A program made the translations under genes and the position numbers. The notes under the pieces were generated by a model. That model had not been told where the DNA came from. It saw only the letters and a program-made list of their open reading frames with translations, and ran no database searches. Positions 32,828 through 44,465 of a DNA stretch of 64,000 nucleotides are shown one piece after another (the stretch's first letter is position 1; each line of letters opens with the position of its first letter). This DNA comes from Lytechinus variegatus (lineage: Eukaryota; Echinodermata; Echinoidea; Temnopleuroida; Toxopneustidae). The DNA is taken from contig NC_054753.1 of NCBI RefSeq assembly GCF_018143015.1, forward strand, positions 32,587,292-32,651,291, given 5' to 3'.

Positions 32828-33305
32828 TTATTCAATATGAATTGAGCAGATAAAGAAAGACCTGACAAACAAAACACTGCAAAATTGACCAAAATCGGAC
32901 AAGGGTCGAATAACAAAGTTATATTTACATTTTAAACCGTTTGCATTTTTTTTCAGTGAAACAGTTCTATGCATGTCTTCATGAATATTCAATGAGCAAA
33001 CTGATGACGTCACATCACCACTTGTCCCTTGTATTTTATTACATGAAATTGTTGATTCAATTAATTCTTTAAAAAAGAAGACTTGATTGATAATGAATTA
33101 CTCCTTGCTGCAATTCATTTCATTATGAAGGAGACATATCACTCAAACGTATATATCAAAAATGAAATAATTATGATTTCATGGAATAACAAAAGAACAA
33201 GGAAAGCGGGGATGTGTCATCATTGAAAATTCATGACAATGTGCATGTAACCATTTTCAATAGATATTGCTAAACTTTAAAATTCAATAACTTCGTTATT
33301 TTGCT
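32828..33305. mobile_element. Family B MITE
   Basis: Left half: CAAAATCGGACAAGGGTCGA, TCTTCATGAATATTCAATGA and TGATGACGTCACATCACC. Right half is the approximate reverse complement (GATGTGTCATCATTGAAAAT, TTCAATAACTTCGTTATT). Non-coding. Confidence 0.6.
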
Positions 33306-33734
33306 CTCTGATTTTTTTGTGCATGGGATGTGCAGGCGTATTTATTCTTTTCCTCCTCTGTTTCTGTATCACATTTCATAACCTTTTCTTTCAGTGAATT
33401 GGAAAAATTAATGGATCAATTTATGAAGTCATGTATATGTTTATGAATTAGTTTTTTTACTGGTACCTTGATGTATTATTTATGACGTTATGAAATTTAT
33501 GAAGTCAGTTTATGGAAGAAGCAATATTAAGAATACTTACAAAAAATGAGGGCGATCGTCTTCCCCAGGTGCCCCCCTGAAAAAAAATTGGCAGAGCAAA
33601 AAAAAAAAGAAAAAAGGAAAAGAATAAGAAAGACAGAAGAAAAAAATAAGATGAAAATAAGAGGAGGAAGACGAGTGAATGAAATATTGTGAGGGGAAGA
33701 CTTGCAAAAAAAACCCCAAAGATCTTTCATGTTA

Positions 33735-34530
33735 CTATATAAATTTTTTGCTTGCGCTTCGCGCCAGAATTGCATGTTCGATGAGATTCTTGCTCAATAG
33801 GCTGATATGGAGTTTTGAAGTCGATATACAAAACATATTTTAGCTCGGACATCAAACTTTCATTGTTTTTTTTTCATTTACAAATTTAAGTGCGATGTAA
33901 AAAGTCCGTTTTATGGTCTACGTATCAGCATTTTAAGCTCACGCTGCATTGTCACATTGATTTGCCAAGTTCATATTGTCTACGTGTATTCCATAATGTT
34001 CCATTAAACAAATGTATTCAGAATGCCCAGATTCTAGGTCTAAATCTAAAACATGCGCGATAGCCTGCATGTTCTTTATTTAAAATGTACTTAAATTATC
34101 CAGTTTCACATCAGAATATCAATAATTGTCTGCTACCGCTTCACGATCGTATTATTAATGATACCCAATTGACTATATCCTAGTTATGGTTTACAAAATA
34201 TGAATAGAGTGTTCCGCTTTTAGGTCTAAAATCTCAATTTTCTTCCTCACGCTTCGCGCTCGCATCAATTGTTTAGTTACATACCTATCCCATTTATTAA
34301 TACAAAAATTGGAATGGCCAATTTTTAGGTCGGAATGTAAAAAAAAATTTGCTCGCGCTTCGAGCTCGCATTATTGAAATATATTCACGTTCGCAGTAAT
34401 CATCTTGTTACATACGAATCTTGTTCAGGAAAAATACATGAATTTATTAAAAAAAAAATCGCTCGCGCTCGCACCTTTCATAAGGCTTATGAGATTATTT
34501 TATGTTCATGTTGTTTCATAAGAATAAAAC
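33735..34530. repeat. Family E array
   Basis: Five to six diverged units, each with a GCTCGCGCTTCGCGCTCGCA-like palindromic core (for example about 33,750, 34,250, 34,350, 34,460) and about 100-130 bp AT-rich spacers containing TAGGTCTAAA or TAGTTACATA-type sequence. Confidence 0.6.
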
Positions 34531-34734
34531 TAAGAAGTGACTGATCGGGGAAAATATAGGTGAAGATAATTTCGGGCCCCGTCCCCTATTGGCCAAAGTC
34601 GGATCCGCCCTTTTGACACATACACACACACACCGGAAAAATAGCCGGTGCTTCCCCCCCTGAAAAAAACAAGGACCCCCAAGTGCCCCCCGGGAAAAAA
34701 AATCTTAGCTACACCATTGCCCCCCATCCCCAAG

Positions 34735-34948
34735 GATCGACGCTTCTTATCTGTTTGGAGTGATCGGGGGGGGGGGAGGTGTTTCATCAATATTTTCGTC
34801 CGACAAATTGTCAGATCTGACAACTTTCCTGGTTTCTGATTGGTTGAGAAGCATTGTTACTACATAGTAACTGTCGGATAAAACGTCCGACAAGTCCTTT
34901 CATGAAACGCTCCCCAGATCGCTCCAAACAGATAAGAAGCGTCGATCC
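34735..34948. mobile_element. Foldback element with nested inverted repeats, 214 bp
   Basis: Outer arms GGATCGACGCTTCTTATCTG / TTTGGAG (left) and its complement (right, ending GAAGCGTCGATCC) enclose inner arms TGTTTCATC...CGTCCGACAA and TTGTCGGATAAAACGTCCGA...CATGAAACGCTCCCC. The inner part matches the MITE at 19.6 kb. Confidence 0.8.
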
Positions 34949-35640
34949 TGTATCGCCATAGATAGATCTGTATGTTGTGGAGTATCCCATTCAGGAATTA
35001 AACGATGCTGTAGGTATACATGTACATTCATAGGTCAGTTCATATAAGAAAGTGCTATGAGGTTTCACAACGAAAAGTTTCATCCTGGGTCACAACATTC
35101 GATCGTGATTATTTTGTTGCATGGTCAGTTTACCCCCACACACTTCTAAAACTGTTCCGCGGACCCTGCTTTGCCTCCCAGCCCCCGCCCCATACCCCAG
35201 ATAATAATTATGCAGTAAGACGTAATATAATTTTCACTCTCAAAATTTGATGATTTTTCTCGCTCAGTCGCTATGATAGTAAATACCAACAAATAATCTC
35301 AACCGTGGTCCTGGTTGGGAAGGGGGGGGGGGCGAGCGAGGAGGATGAATACCCCCCAAACCTAATTTCATGAAGAAAAAAAATTAAGGATTTGAAAAAA
35401 AAACATATGCTGCATTAAAAGCAAAGACTAGTCGTATGGAAAATAGTTGAAGAAAAATAAAACAAGAGACTTGGGATGGTAACATTAAATGATGTAAATA
35501 CATGGCATTTAATAAATTTAATCGAAGAGTGACATAATGTGACACAAATAAAAATGGCCTTAAGGAAAACATTTTTTCACGCTTGAAGAAATAGGTTTAT
35601 AAAGTTATCTTGCATTTTTATTAAAAAGAAACAATGGTCG

Positions 35641-35693
35641 ATTTTTATTGAATTATCCGCCTAAGAGTATAATGCGGATAATTCAATAAAAAT
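35641..35693. repeat. Perfect hairpin, 20-bp arms
   Basis: ATTTTTATTGAATTATCCGC at 35,641-35,660 and its exact reverse complement at 35,674-35,693 are separated by 13 bases. The GCGGATAATT motif recurs several times over the next 250 bp in both orientations, suggesting a larger decayed palindromic element (35,630-35,935). Confidence 0.9.
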
Positions 35694-35947
35694 TGCATTC
35701 ACAAACTCCGAAAATAATCCGCACTATTTGTTACGAACGCCCGACCTGAAAAAGGCGGATAATTGTCATGGCAACTGCACACGCCCCTCCGATGGGGTTG
35801 CGTTGGAAAAGGATGACCTTGTGACCGCACCATGGCAATTATCCGCATTACTTTGGAAATACGTTCATAAAGTCAACATCTGGTCCCGATGCTGCTATTA
35901 TGCGGATAATTGCAGCACCGAAATAATGCGGCTACTCTGGTCCTACT

Positions 35948-36618
35948 CCGGGGGGGGGGGGGGGCACTTCCATTGACGAGTGGATACCATGCACGACCAC
36001 GGGGTCTTGAAAAGCACCCTATAAACACGTATTTCCATATTCTGAAAATGCACCCCTTAACAAGTATTGGCGTATGAAACCCTACCCTTAACAAATATTG
36101 GAAACAAATTACTATAGGCAAGTATTCCCAGAGCTGAGCCCCTAAACAAGTATAGCGATGTATTTTCCATATTCTAAAAATGCACCCCTTAACAAGTATT
36201 GGAAACAAAACGATACTTTAGCAAGTATTCCCTGAAATGAACCCCTAAACAAGTACAGAGATATTTTATTGATATGTCACGCGTCTGTCTGTCGTCGGTT
36301 TTACCTTTAGACACCAATTTGGTTTAGTACGGCCCCACCTTCCACATCTTGCGCAAATCGGACTCTAAACACGTAGTGTTGGGGCAAGAAGGACATCCTT
36401 TATAAAACATTTTGGATCTTGTTTCATCATCCCCGCATATTTGACCCTAAACACGTATATATTTCCGAGCGAAATAGATACCCTTTTTTCAATATTTTTG
36501 TGTTTTTGACACCCTTATCACGTTACGTACGTAACGTGCCCTATCATGAAAAAGAAACCCTTTTTACGTGTTTTTTGGTCGCGCATGGTATCCACTCGTC
36601 AATGTAAGTGCCCCCCGG
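35948..36618. mobile_element. Family C element, copy 2
   Basis: It is flanked by GTCCTACT at 35,940-35,947 and 36,619-36,626. Same ends and interior as copy 1, with an internal tandem duplication of the CACCCCTTAACAAGTATTGG segment that makes it longer (671 bp). The 20-bp palindrome is at 36,519-36,538. Confidence 0.85.
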
Positions 36619-36829
36619 GTCCTACTCTGATTTTACGACCAAATTAGTCCAAACCCTGTACTAGATCCTCTAGTTTCAGTTCAAAAATTAAAAAAAGAAA
36701 GTGTCTTCACAATTGCTTCGTCTGCTTGCTCGAATTTTTGAGTATATATTTTACGGATTTTCGATCCCTTTGAATATTTCTGGGACGGCCATCAAAGAAA
36801 TGTGTAGATAACAGCAATGAATATACACG

Positions 36830-38050
36830 AGTTTTGAGAGTTTCAATGATCAGTGGCGGCACCATTTTTTTAAAGTGTGTGTGTGTGGGGGGGGGGGGGC
36901 AAGTGCAGGACAAAGAAAATGGTTGGGCAAGCACTGGGATAAAGATGGAGGGCTTGGGGCCACGAACCCCCCCGGAAAAATAATCACAACCAAGGAAAAA
37001 GAAAATAAAGGAATATAAAAGGGATGAAATATTGTCCCATTTTCTTACTATAATCATGTCAAAATCTATCATTAATGAAATAAGTTTTTATCAACAAAGT
37101 CAACATTTTGCTCGCATCGTTTTTAGAAATCTTGCCCTTTACGTCATGCCCCCCCTCCTCAAAATTCTCTCGGCTTACTACACCACTACCCATATACTTT
37201 TTTTTTATTTCTGGGGGGGTGGCAATGTGGGGGAAACTAGGGGATGCCACCCCGGGAGTGCAACTGTCAAAGGTTAAATAAATCAGATTTTAAAAAAACT
37301 TATTACTTATTATGGCGACATAAATTATAAACTGTCAACCACCTTTGCTACATCCGAATTGTCTTGAATCATCTGCTTTAATATAAGGAATTCGTTAAAA
37401 TAACCCACAAAATAATGGCCATGTCTTTCTTTCTTTCTAAAAGAGTTTCATTTAATGTGCCCTCTCCTCTTATCTTGATAATTATACTGGATACGATAAT
37501 TAGAAAAAGGTTAATAAAGTTACGAACGAGCTATCCAACATGAAGTGATACAAATACGTGGTTAACTGGTTATCATACAGGTCAGCCCCGTAGCCAAGAA
37601 CTTCATTTAGGGGGTTCGGGGTGCGAATTTGCGTTTAAATTGTCAAGCAAAAAAAAAAAAGTCAAAATCGTTTGGCTATTTTGCCCTATAAAAATTGTTT
37701 TCCTCCCCTATTTTTTCTTGCTCTTGAAAATATAGGGGGTTCGATCGAACAACCCCCCCCTCCCCCTCCCGGCTACGGGCTGCAGATTACAAACTAATAA
37801 CAATTTACAATTTATATACAGAGATATACAGGAAGAGACAAAAAACGAGAAATACAGAAAAATAACAAGCAATGGGTGCCGTGAAACACACCACATAACA
37901 AAACAAGATAAAATAAAACCCTTTTGTGATATTCACACACTGGATGAATTTCATCTCTTCACCTTCAATATAAAACACATGATCTCAATATTACGATATT
38001 ATGCGAGAAAGGGATTTAAAAATGTATTAAATAAAGATACCTCAATAAAA
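36830..38050. other. Low-complexity and unidentified repeat sequence
   Basis: No gene recognised. It contains poly-G tracts (about 36,888 and 37,213), a (TTTC)n run near 37,425, and stretches such as CAGCCCCGTAGCCAAGAACT that look like ends of unidentified dispersed repeats. Confidence 0.4.
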
Positions 38051-38054
38051 AAAA

Positions 38055-38672
38055 GAAAGGACAAGTCCATCCCGTCAAAAAGTTGATTTTAATATAAAGA
38101 GAAAATCACAACAAACATAACAGTGAAAATTTCATCAAAATCGGATGTAAAATAAGAACTCTCTGATAATTTTAAGTTTCGCTTAATTTCGCAAAACAGT
38201 TATATTCACATCCTGGTCGGTATGCAAATGAGGGGATTGGTGACGTCACCCACTCACTACTTTATCTTGTATTTTATTATATGAAATAGAAAATATTATA
38301 GTTTTTTCCTCATTGTCTTGTATGAAACAAGGGTTTTATATTCCTAGCTGAACACATGGTAATACCATTGATTTATGCTTCAGTCAAGTAGGTCCTTAAT
38401 ATAAAATCTGTTAATATTGAAATATTGTATAATTCAAACCATGAAAAATGAAAGAAATAGTGAGTGGGTGACATCATAGACTCTCTCATTAGAGTGTCAC
38501 TGAGTCGTGCATTTAACTGTTATGTGAAAAAAAACATGATTATAAAATGTCATAACTTTCTTTATTATACATCCGATTTTGATGGAATTTTCAGCATTGT
38601 GCTTGTTGATGTTTCTCTACTCTGTTTATTCAAATCAACATTGTTCTGGGGTATACTTGACTTTTCAGTCAG
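38055..38672. mobile_element. Family A palindromic MITE
   Basis: Starts GGACAAGTCCATCCCGTC and ends near GGGGTATACTTGACTTTT. The left arm has TATGCAAATGAGGGGATTGG directly followed by TGACGTCACCCACTCAC, so an octamer and a full CRE palindrome lie within 25 bp. Confidence 0.75.
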
Positions 38673-39404
38673 TTCATTCTGATGTCGACCGGGAAGGGGG
38701 GGGGGGGTAATAAAACTGATTTTGTTGAAAATCCGTTGAAGAATAATAGTTATTGATTTTGTTTTCATTTTGTGACGTCAAATACGAATAGCTCTGTCAT
38801 AATTATTTGTTCTAAAATTCATAAAATATTATTACTGTGCTTGCTAAAACAGAGGCCTCTCAATCACTACAGCGTACATTAACATAACACTGGATTCCTG
38901 GACCAAAACCCCTTGATTTTTTTTACTAATATCGACTACTGTATGATGTACTGTGCTACCAATTACTAATCCCCCAATAAAAAGCAATAAATATAATAAA
39001 ATAAAATATAATTTAGAATGAAAAACAAAGTATGAAATGATTTTTTTTAATGCAATAACAGACAAAAATATAATAATAATACGAATATATCACAGTAGGG
39101 TCTAGGAATTATAGAGACCCGGTCGAAACAACAACCCGACGCCAATTATTAAAGTTATGGGCGTTGAATAAACACAAGAATTCAAACGATCCTTGACCAT
39201 AAAAAGTGAACATTAGATTAGCATTCAAGAATTCTTATATAGGACCTTACAATCGTCTAGTTCTGCTCTGGTGTTATGATGTCTCCTAATTCCCGCTCTC
39301 ACAGAATGAAGCTACTCTTTTGTTTTTGATCGTCTGTTCATTTTGTTATCATTGTTGGCCTCTAGAAATATAAACGGAGAAGAAGCATCAGATGACTATG
39401 AGTC

Positions 39405-41330
39405 TCAATCATAAAATTCAGAAGAACTTCCCTCATAACAATAACATCGGCCCATAGAATGAAAAAAGAGGTCTGAATCTGAGTCTGAATCAAAATACAT
39501 GTCTGAATCATACTCTGAATCGCTTTCTGGTTCGCATTCCAGATCAATATCATAATCCGAGTCCAGATCACCATCTTCATTTCTCTCTCTGTCGCCTTCC
39601 AAGTCCGACTTAGGGCTGTCTGGTGGCCAAAGATCTCCAGTTACGATGCGAGAAAGATTCTTAGGTAGGACGCCCTCATGGGTGATGTGATGACGGAGAA
39701 TGGTCCTTGCGGCGATTTCCTCGAGAGGTAAGACCGAATGACTCTGAGACGTAATTATCTCCTTGAGATCTTTGAAGTCTGATGTCAATGTGTTCGGCAA
39801 ATAATTAATCATCTCTTCTAATGTTTTATGGCGATTGTTTCTCTTCTTTGGATCGCATCCATTCCGAATGAGAACCAATGCCACATCTTTCAGAAACTGC
39901 GGATGTACACTCTGGTGCATTTTCATCAAGGAATGAAGCATTGTATTCCTGTCAATATTCTGATGGGTAGCATCTTCACACTGTACTAACCTTGAAATCA
40001 ATCGTTTCAAACGATTTAACTTTGTGTCATTCACACGTACTCTTCTGTATTGTAAGTAATTCCGACATCGTACGATGACATCATGGCTGACAGAGGTGAC
40101 ATTACGTCCTTCACATTTCTTTCTGATGGTTTTCACAAATTGTTCTGCAAACGTCAGTAACAATTCAAATGTCTCTGTTGATTCGGGGCAGCTGGACAAC
40201 GCGATCAATATCAAGTCCAAACCAAGACACTTTAACAGTTCTTCTTGTGTCTTTCTTACAATACGTCTTGGAGCGCTTTCAAATATTGGCAAGCAAGAGT
40301 TCATAATTGAAATACACTCCTTCACGTCACAATTTTTCCAAAATCTCACATTTACTCCTCGCAAGCCTTCAAGGATACACCCTATCACTGAACCAAGCTT
40401 GAGCTTTGATTGTTGTTCCAATTGAACTGCATCCTTGAAGATCTGAAGTGCTTTCATCTCGATGTCCCTGCGATAATGAAATACACCACTTCGGGCGTGC
40501 AAAAGAAGTTTCGGCACGAAGTAGTCCATTATAATGTCCTCTGGTAGAGTCCTTTCTGCTATCAAGAATGCTTGGGTAATTTTATCCCACTTGTCAAACT
40601 GACTACTCTTCCATTCTTCAAAATCAACTTCCATTCCAGAAAAAATGGAAAAGCCATTTGAGAAGATGGATTTTCTTCTTTCCTCAGAAGACGCACTGGA
40701 TATTTTCTTGCGAATAGATTTAGCTCTAGAGAAATACGTGTACGCACTTTCAACGTCTCCATCAAGGGGATAATCTTCAGCTAAAATAACGGTCACCCCG
40801 AGTATCTCTAGAGCTCGTATCTGTTCTTCATCAGACAGCTGCATATACCTTGTATTCCTCTGGAGAAAAAAGTTCACCAAGTCTGACTGCTTGCACATTG
40901 CTGCCAGACAACACGGATCCAAACCTTTGGAGTTACACATTTGAGTTGCTCCGTGGTCGATAAGTAGTCTGAGAATGTCTACCTTCCTTTCTATTGTACC
41001 AGGAACTAGAGAATAAGCACGTGTAAACTCAGTGATACTGCAACAACAGGTATCAAAGACGGCAAAATGCATTGGTGAATTACCACATTCACATTGAGAA
41101 TTCGGATCTGCACCCTGATCAAGTAAGAACGCAACCAGTTTGGTGTTACGACTTCCACAAGCAAACATCAAGGCAGTCTTTCCGTGCTTGTTTCGACCAT
41201 TCACTTCGAAGTCTTTGGGGTGGGAAGCAGCAAACTTTTTGATATCTTTCAAGCTCATCGACGGGGTCTTTTCCATTCTTGATACCAAGTTAATGGCACG
41301 GGAGTTTCGGGACTTCCTGGAAGACGCCAT
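39405..41330 (-). CDS. FEM1-like ankyrin protein 1, single exon, acidic tail (641 aa)
   Basis: Likely a substrate receptor of a CUL2 ubiquitin ligase, by relation to FEM1. Visible features: ankyrin repeat 1 at about residues 49-77 (HGKTALMFAC...GADPN), repeat 2 at about 81-130 with a Cys-rich insert (DTCCC), and repeat 3 at about 135-157. The FEM1 hallmark RALEILGVTVILAEDY...YTYFSRAKSIRK follows (about 172-199), then a helical middle. An ankyrin-like unit near 455-505 has LIRNGCDPK. From residue 536, LEEIAARTILRHHITHEGVL then PKNLSRIV parallels the VHL-box end of FEM1. The tail after about 570 is rich in Asp, Glu and Ser. The ATG at 41,330 is used; the frame opens two codons earlier at a GTG. 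Vertebrate FEM1 proteins carry about seven to nine N-terminal repeats, so this is a shortened form. No frame breaks. Confidence 0.85.
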   Translation of the reverse strand: MASSRKSRNSRAINLVSRMEKTPSMSLKDIKKFAASHPKDFEVNGRNKHGKTALMFACGSRNTKLVAFLLDQGADPNSQCECGNSPMHFAVFDTCCCSITEFTRAYSLVPGTIERKVDILRLLIDHGATQMCNSKGLDPCCLAAMCKQSDLVNFFLQRNTRYMQLSDEEQIRALEILGVTVILAEDYPLDGDVESAYTYFSRAKSIRKKISSASSEERRKSIFSNGFSIFSGMEVDFEEWKSSQFDKWDKITQAFLIAERTLPEDIIMDYFVPKLLLHARSGVFHYRRDIEMKALQIFKDAVQLEQQSKLKLGSVIGCILEGLRGVNVRFWKNCDVKECISIMNSCLPIFESAPRRIVRKTQEELLKCLGLDLILIALSSCPESTETFELLLTFAEQFVKTIRKKCEGRNVTSVSHDVIVRCRNYLQYRRVRVNDTKLNRLKRLISRLVQCEDATHQNIDRNTMLHSLMKMHQSVHPQFLKDVALVLIRNGCDPKKRNNRHKTLEEMINYLPNTLTSDFKDLKEIITSQSHSVLPLEEIAARTILRHHITHEGVLPKNLSRIVTGDLWPPDSPKSDLEGDRERNEDGDLDSDYDIDLECEPESDSEYDSDMYFDSDSDSDLFFHSMGRCYCYEGSSSEFYD

Positions 41331-41689
41331 TTTCACTTAGTTCCAGGAATCAAATACGTTCTTCTTTAGGTCTATTCATAGAAAATAAAACAAAACAAAA
41401 TGTTTGTTTGATAATCGCCGAATAATACTAGAATATAATAACCAGAGACACAACACAACAATGGGGAACAATACCACCAAAGCAATTGTAGTTATCAACG
41501 ATAATGCTGAGCACTTCTCTAAATCAATCATCCAAGTGCATCCACTAATTTGCTCGAAAAAAAACAGAGCTACTAATTTACTGTGTAAGATAATCTTTGC
41601 TGAAACTTTTTTTTTCTACAAGGTAGACACACATTACCATGTAAAAGAATAAGGGAAAGATTGGACATATAGTTATCACTATCAGCCCA

Positions 41690-41870
41690 TACACCTCCTT
41701 CATATTCATGACCGCGTGTCGTGTATTTTTTTCACATAAATATTGCGAAACTTAGGAATTCGATAACTTCAGTTATCAGATTTTGATATAATTTCAAGCA
41801 TGTTCTTGTTTGATTTTTCTATAGTTATTTAGAAATTATTTTATCCTGGAGTACCCCTAAGATGGGAAAT
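41690..41870. mobile_element. Family B MITE, right half only
   Basis: It has CATATTCATGACCGCGTG, CACATAAATATTGCGAAACT, AATTCGATAACTTCAGTTAT and a TTGATTTTTCTATAGTTATT end, matching family B right arms. Confidence 0.45.
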
Positions 41871-41902
41871 TCACCCTGACGAAAGTTTGTTTTTGGAAAA
41901 AT

Positions 41903-42044
41903 ACCAGGGGCCCGTTGCAGAAAGAGTTAATTACGTTTAAACGCAAGCCAAAAAAAATCAATCGCAAGTCCCAAATGCGCGCTGTTGATTGGATGATTTT
42001 TAGAGTTTCGATTGAATGCAATTCTTTCTGCAACGGGACGCAGG
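41903..42044. mobile_element. Foldback element with GGCCCGTTGCAGAAAGA ends
   Basis: The left end GGGGCCCGTTGCAGAAAGAG pairs with the right end CTTTCTGCAACGGGACGC. The 140-bp interior has inverted CGCAAGCC / GATTGAATGC-like blocks. Non-coding. Confidence 0.65.
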
Positions 42045-42056
42045 TGAGTGTGTTAT

Positions 42057-42234
42057 AAAGCTGTTCCAAGTTATATTAAGACCGACTTTAAGAACGACGG
42101 GTGATCCTTTCTTACGCGCTAAATAATCACCAATGAACATTTAATGGTGAATATCATGTACCACAAGAAAGAATCACCACTCGTTCTTAAAGTCGTTCTC
42201 AACTTAAGAACAGCTTTATGAAACTGGCCTCAGG
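42057..42234. mobile_element. Foldback element with AAGCTGTTC...CGACTTTAAGAACGA arms
   Basis: Arms of about 65 bp: AAAGCTGTTCCAAGTT, CGACTTTAAGAACGACGGGT, then GATCCTTTCTT on the left, and the reverse complement on the right up to CAGCTTTATGAAACTGG. The centre contains CACCAATGAACATTTAATGG. Confidence 0.75.
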
Positions 42235-42511
42235 AGCATCATTGTTTTTTTGTTGAAAATCCATATTTGAGTTGCTGTCTCATAAATCATATCATATGAA
42301 GTGCATATAAATTTTATAATGGTTCATGATGACTAATATTTAATTTTCTTTCAGGAGCTTGTGTGACATGACTTGTCTGTTGATATATAAGGTACATAAT
42401 AAAGAGTATTTTCATTAATTATTTGAGAAATGGACTTTTCACTGATTTTCAAGCCACGATATGGGGAATGCGCTTGCATACGATGTCAAAAATTCTCATT
42501 TTATGAATTTA

Positions 42512-42752
42512 CACTGTAAAAACTGTGGCGTTAAAACTGAAACCAATTAGTCTTAATAGAGGACCACACCCTGAGGTGTTAAAATAATACCCTAGAGATT
42601 GAACATAACACCAAAGAGTGTGAATGTAGCAACCATAGGTGTTGTAATAACACCTATAGGTGTAAAACTAACACCACCAATTTAACACCGGTGTAAATAA
42701 CTGGTGTGGTCCTCTATGTACACCGGTTAACACCACAGTTTTTTCTGTGTAC
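42512..42752. mobile_element. MITE with AAAACTGTGG(C)GTTAA ends and repeated GGTGTTA motifs
   Basis: CTGTAAAAACTGTGGCGTTA at the left mirrors GTTAACACCACAGTTTTTTC at the right. GAGGACCACACC inside the left is mirrored by GGTGTGGTCCTC near the right. Inner GGTGTTA / TAACACC motifs recur at least six times. Confidence 0.75.
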
Positions 42753-42865
42753 CTCCAGTCATCACCAACGTATTATTTTTTCTGTTATTTCTACAATAAA
42801 TAGGGTGAAGTCAAGTTTCCATTTAAATAAGATAGAACCATGTCATTTTATGGTTGCAGAGGGTT

Positions 42866-43168
42866 ATAAGTATAAGTCCATCCCAACAAAAAGTTTATTT
42901 GAATAAAAAGAGAAAAATTCAACAAGCATAACACTGAAAATTTCATCAAAATCGGATGTCAAATATTTGTTATGACACTGTTTTAAAAATTCGCTAAATT
43001 TCACAAAACAGTTATCTGCACATCCTGGTTTGTATGCAAATGAGACTATGACGCCATCCACTCACTATTTCTTTTTTATTTTATCATATGAAATATTCTA
43101 ATTTTCTCCTCATTGTCAAGTGATACAACGATTAATTCCTCCCTGAACATGTGGAATTAGCATTGTTT
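42866..43168. mobile_element. Family A MITE, left half
   Basis: AAGTCCATCCCAACAAAAAG start, AAAATCGGATGTCAAATA, GTATGCAAATGAGACTATGA, ending near the family centre (CCTGAACATGTGGAATTAGC). A second, fuller copy begins directly after it. Confidence 0.65.
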
Positions 43169-43748
43169 AAAGGGCAAGTCCACCCAAACAAAACGTTGAT
43201 TTGAAAGAAAGGAGAAAAATCCAACAAGCAAAACACTGAAAATTTCATCAAAATCGGATGTAAAATAAGAAAGTTATGTCATTTTAAAGTTTTGCTTAAT
43301 TTCACAAAACAGTAAATTGGCAGACTGATGACGTCACCCACTCATTATTTCTTTTGTATTTTACTATATGAAATATTCTAATCTTCTCCACCTCGTCAAG
43401 TGAAAAAAAAATATTTATCTCTCCCTGAACATGTAGAATTACTATCACTTTAACAGTTTATGGTTAAGTTAAGTTGGTCCTTATTGTCAAATCTGTAAAA
43501 ATTGAAATATTGCATTATTCAAACAATAAAAACAAAAGAAATAGTGACTGATTGACACCATCAACTGTATCATTTGCATATATCACTGAGTCGTGCATTT
43601 AACTGTTTTGTGAAAAATAAGCGAAACTTAAAAATGTCAAAACTTTCTTATTTTACATACGATTTCGATGAAATTTTCAGCACTATGCTAGTTTGCTTTT
43701 TCTCTATTTATTCAAGTCAGCATTTTCCTGGGGTTGACTTGACTATTA
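43169..43748. mobile_element. Family A palindromic MITE
   Basis: GGGCAAGTCCACCCAAACAA start and GGGGTTGACTTGACTA end. The left arm keeps TGATGACGTCACCCACTC; the right arm keeps CATTTGCATATCACTGAG. Directly abuts another copy in the same orientation. Confidence 0.75.
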
Positions 43749-44069
43749 AGACTATGACTCCAAGGCATGATTTAATGGTAGTACGGGATAGAAATCTAAG
43801 TAGATGAATAAAATTCCAACCGGTGTAGACTATACTATACACAGACTCTCTCTTGATCCTCTTATCATCGCTTTCTGAGAAATTTTTACTCCAGCGAAAC
43901 ACCAGCAACTCATAGACTGAACTAAAGCTTTAGGCATCCCCTATCTTCCGTCATATCAAGGGCAGCACCAGAGTTTTTAAATATGGGGGGGGGGGGTGGG
44001 GCAAGCTTTTGGGGGCAGCATTTACTATACATTTTTTTTCAGTTTCTCAATTTCTGGGGGCAGCTGAGC

Positions 44070-44465
44070 CAGTAAATTGCCAATTTGTCTACCGCCAACT
44101 TGTCCACTCACCACACACATGGTCGACTTTCATTAAGTCTAATGCCATCACGTCTGTCAACATTTCGTCTAACAACCATTTGGTCCTATAACCATTATGA
44201 TTCGGTCGTCATCACTTCGTCTAATCACCTGTTCCTCTATTACCATTTCGTCTAATAACCAGTTGGCCCAATACCCATTTTGTTTCCCTTCATTTTGCAC
44301 AATTATTAGACCAAAATGGCTATTGGACCAACTGATTATAGACGGAATGGCTTTAGACTAAATGAAAGTAGACCATGTGGTGAGTGGACGAACTGATGGT
44401 AGACAAAATGATAGTAGACGAGTTGGCAATTAGATGAATTGGCATTTATAGACGAATTGATATTT
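44070..44465. mobile_element. Long foldback element built of GTCTA / TAGAC motifs, about 395 bp
   Basis: Left arm: GCCAATTTGTCTACCGCCAA, CTTGTCCACTCACCACACAC, ATGGTCGACTTTCATTAAGT. Right arm: CTAAATGAAAGTAGACCATG, TGGTGAGTGGACGAACTGAT, GGTAGACAAAATG. The interior repeats TCGTCTAATAACCA and its inverse every 20-40 bp, so many small hairpins are possible inside the large one. Confidence 0.8.
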
